64,000 bases of DNA from Maribellus sp. CM-23 (GTDB taxonomy: Bacteria > Bacteroidota > Bacteroidia > Bacteroidales > Prolixibacteraceae). The stretch covers positions 850,638 through 914,637 of the forward strand of contig NZ_JADWYJ010000002.1 of NCBI RefSeq assembly GCF_021354595.1, in the 5' to 3' direction. The position numbers and the translations under genes were made by a program. The notes beneath the pieces were generated by a model that did not search any database, had not been told where the DNA came from, and saw only the letters and a program-made list of their open reading frames with translations. Of the stretch, positions 62,135 through 64,000 are shown piece by piece (within the stretch, counting starts at the first letter, position 1; each line of letters starts with the position of its first letter).

Positions 62135-62208
62135 AGTTCTTTTTTTGTTCTATTTGTTAAAAGAACATCAGGAAATACAAAAGGTTCGGATAAGTTGATT
62201 GATTTCTT

Positions 62209-63804
62209 CTATACAGGTTTTGGATTGACAGAAAAGTCCAGCAAAAGATAATCCTTTGGCACTAAAATAAACAGGGAATAGAAAAAGAAGAAAAATGAAC
62301 TGCCCATGTGAGCTTCCAGGTTAGAATCGGCAAAATTGGCGACAAACATAAAAACCAGGAAAATCAAAAAATACGGATCACGATAACTCTTTGTTTTTAC
62401 GATGGGATAAATCATCGCGAACATGATGAAAATAAAGCCAAGCACTCCAAATTTCACCATGTAATTCAGGTACTGATTATGTGCCGAAGCATACAAGCTT
62501 TCACTCAACTTTGAATTGTTCTCCTTAAAAGCGTCAGCAAATTCCTGCTTCCAATTTCCGGTACCTACGCCAAAAAAGAAATTCTTTTTTATGATGGTGA
62601 TGGCAGCCCTGGCAAATTCTATTCGTTGGGAAAAAGACTGATGATTGGAATTTCCGGTATGAGAAAAGACATAGTACTCCCAGATTGTCTGATATATTCG
62701 GGGATAGAGCGTAAATCGTCTTTCAAAAATATAATTAGCCATGCCCGATTCCACATTTCTTACGTCTTGTTCGGTCAATGCTTTTACTCCTTCGGCATCT
62801 TTCCGTAAATCTTTGGACGTAAGGTAACGGATTAAAGTAGACGATATGGCGTACCCATTTGCACCAAGGGAATCATATTTTATTGCTGAAATTTTGTTCC
62901 ATTCCTCCCGCATCTCGGCTGGGCAAAGATAAAGATTCACATAATGCCCATTTTCAACCATCGGATCCGCGGGATAGTGCTTGTAGGGATTTCCCTGTGC
63001 GGTTACGCGATCAAGGCTGTCAACCTCAATTTGATCGATGTCATAAAAAGAATGAACAGCATTTACTACATACAAAACAGGGAATAACACTGCAAGCATT
63101 AAAACGACCGTGCCTACAAGCCGCCATTTCTTATTTACATGAATTAAAAGGTAGAATATAAAATAAATGATGCTGGCACTTAAGGCCAATATTCCGGTTA
63201 ACGATTGCTGTAAAAACAAATACCCAAGAAGAACCGCAATGGGGGAACCGATTAAAACCCTTTTGTTTAAGTCGATACTGATGAAATTCTTTAGTAACAG
63301 AAATACAAAAAACCACGCCAGCAGTACTAATTGAAAGCTAAAACGAATATGTGAAATCAGGCTGATTTTATGGATGGCAAAGCCTCCGGTATTTTTCATG
63401 AATGGCCACTGAATCAACGCGATTATGATAGCCAGTAGAACAGAACAGGTAAAAGTATAAAAAACATATCGAACCTGCTTAGAGTTTAATTCCTTCCCCA
63501 ACACAAAAGCAAGAGGTATTACCAGGTAAAACAGTGTTTTTTGAACATCATAAAATGAAGTATCTCTTGTTACAAACGTACTTACCAGGTACATTATAAA
63601 GATCAGTGGGATCAGTAAAAGAATTTTCCGTTCGCTTAAACGATTTATCTTGTTACTGAAAGAATCCTCGAGAAGGGCAACCAAAAGCATTACTCCGCTA
63701 AAAACAGAAACCAATGCCTGAGATAAAGGCAATGCGACAACAAAAGCAATGAGTGATACAAAAAACCAGTTTGAGTCGATTAGTTCGGTTAAGAATTTCT
63801 TCAT
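62209..63804 (-). CDS. O-antigen ligase-family membrane protein
   Basis: A 531-residue protein with about 11-12 membrane helices and one large periplasmic loop (about 275-400). The PF04932 motif is FFFGVGTGNWKQEFADAFKENNSKLSESLYASAHNQYLNYMVKFGVLGF, with the conserved His of AHNQYL. It could ligate O-antigen to lipid A core or polymerise a glycan. It is not in an operon with other polysaccharide genes here, and it ends near the 5S rRNA. Confidence 0.88.
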   Translation of the reverse strand: MKKFLTELIDSNWFFVSLIAFVVALPLSQALVSVFSGVMLLVALLEDSFSNKINRLSERKILLLIPLIFIMYLVSTFVTRDTSFYDVQKTLFYLVIPLAFVLGKELNSKQVRYVFYTFTCSVLLAIIIALIQWPFMKNTGGFAIHKISLISHIRFSFQLVLLAWFFVFLLLKNFISIDLNKRVLIGSPIAVLLGYLFLQQSLTGILALSASIIYFIFYLLIHVNKKWRLVGTVVLMLAVLFPVLYVVNAVHSFYDIDQIEVDSLDRVTAQGNPYKHYPADPMVENGHYVNLYLCPAEMREEWNKISAIKYDSLGANGYAISSTLIRYLTSKDLRKDAEGVKALTEQDVRNVESGMANYIFERRFTLYPRIYQTIWEYYVFSHTGNSNHQSFSQRIEFARAAITIIKKNFFFGVGTGNWKQEFADAFKENNSKLSESLYASAHNQYLNYMVKFGVLGFIFIMFAMIYPIVKTKSYRDPYFLIFLVFMFVANFADSNLEAHMGSSFFFFFYSLFILVPKDYLLLDFSVNPKPV

Positions 63805-63862
63805 TCAAGAATAGCTTTTGATAATGCCAAAACGGTAATTGGATAAGTTTATTGCATAAAAA

Positions 63863-63892
63863 AAAACCTGGCTCCTATCGGAACCAGGTTTT
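63863..63892 (-). terminator. Terminator downstream of the 5S rRNA
   Basis: A 13-base stem with one mismatch (63863-63875 with 63880-63892), preceded by an A-run that reads as T on the minus strand. It ends the rRNA operon entering from the right. Confidence 0.82.
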
Positions 63893-63900
63893 AATAAAGT

Positions 63901-64000
<100 letters not shown>

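Overview
The window is chromosomal DNA of a Bacteroidota bacterium, most likely from the Marinilabiliales/Prolixibacteraceae neighbourhood; the genus is not resolved. Four things point there: SusC/SusD outer-membrane pairs, a type IX secretion tail on a secreted subtilase, promoters of the TTTG-N19-TAnnTTTG type, and many lipoprotein or Tat-exported enzymes. Base composition is moderate (about 40-45% GC by eye), except for one GC-rich intergenic island near 55.5-55.8 kb. No transposase, integrase, phage gene, cas gene or tRNA was seen. A 5S rRNA on the minus strand is cut by the right edge, so an rRNA operon lies beyond it.

Layout. 1-8.2 kb: the end of a TonB-dependent receptor, a RidA-superfamily protein, a tight minus-strand operon (subtilase, xseA, xseB, DUF2007, deoC) and a YwqK-type repeat protein. 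8.4-14 kb: an exported GH109-like oxidoreductase, an Nramp metal transporter, a YbaK deacylase, a divergent dps/oxyR pair and a small Tat-exported protein. 14.4-27.4 kb: a polysaccharide utilization locus (PUL) with ECF sigma, FecR anti-sigma, SusC (with STN domain), SusD, two surface lipoproteins, a DUF1080 hydrolase and a sulfatase. Its distal half looks eroded: one lipoprotein gene has two in-frame stops, an esterase gene is frameshifted and truncated, and the sulfatase carries two signal sequences in tandem. 27.4-45.7 kb: dnaK, two related outer-membrane proteins flanking a DUF5009 acyltransferase, panB, rluA-type synthase, cdd, the two-gene YjjPB/ThrE exporter, a GH73 glucosaminidase, an ECF sigma with a small membrane partner, tyrS, a Wzz-like protein with an O-antigen polymerase/ligase, and a cellobiose 2-epimerase-like enzyme.

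45.8-54.6 kb: a ThuA protein, an alpha/beta-hydrolase lipoprotein, an AraC-TPR regulator divergent from an acyltransferase-ankyrin fusion, a PHP-type hydrolase, a GNAT acetyltransferase and a membrane protein. 54.6-56.07 kb has no credible gene. It holds an exactly 41-bp-periodic tandem array of about 14 units, each with a 13-bp palindrome at the same internal position but with different arm sequences, followed by a GC-rich set of inverted repeats and two strong hairpins. 56.07-63.8 kb: a MiaB-type methylthiotransferase, a flavin reductase, an orphan sugar-binding lipoprotein, the operon DUF2520-kdsC-maf, an exported superoxide dismutase and a second O-antigen ligase-type protein.

The least explained signals are non-coding: the 41-bp palindrome array; three short minus-strand transcription units inferred from orphan promoters and terminators (in the SusC leader, upstream of the PUL sigma gene, and near 45 kb); and a 16-bp perfect hairpin that buries the start codon of the DUF2520 gene.
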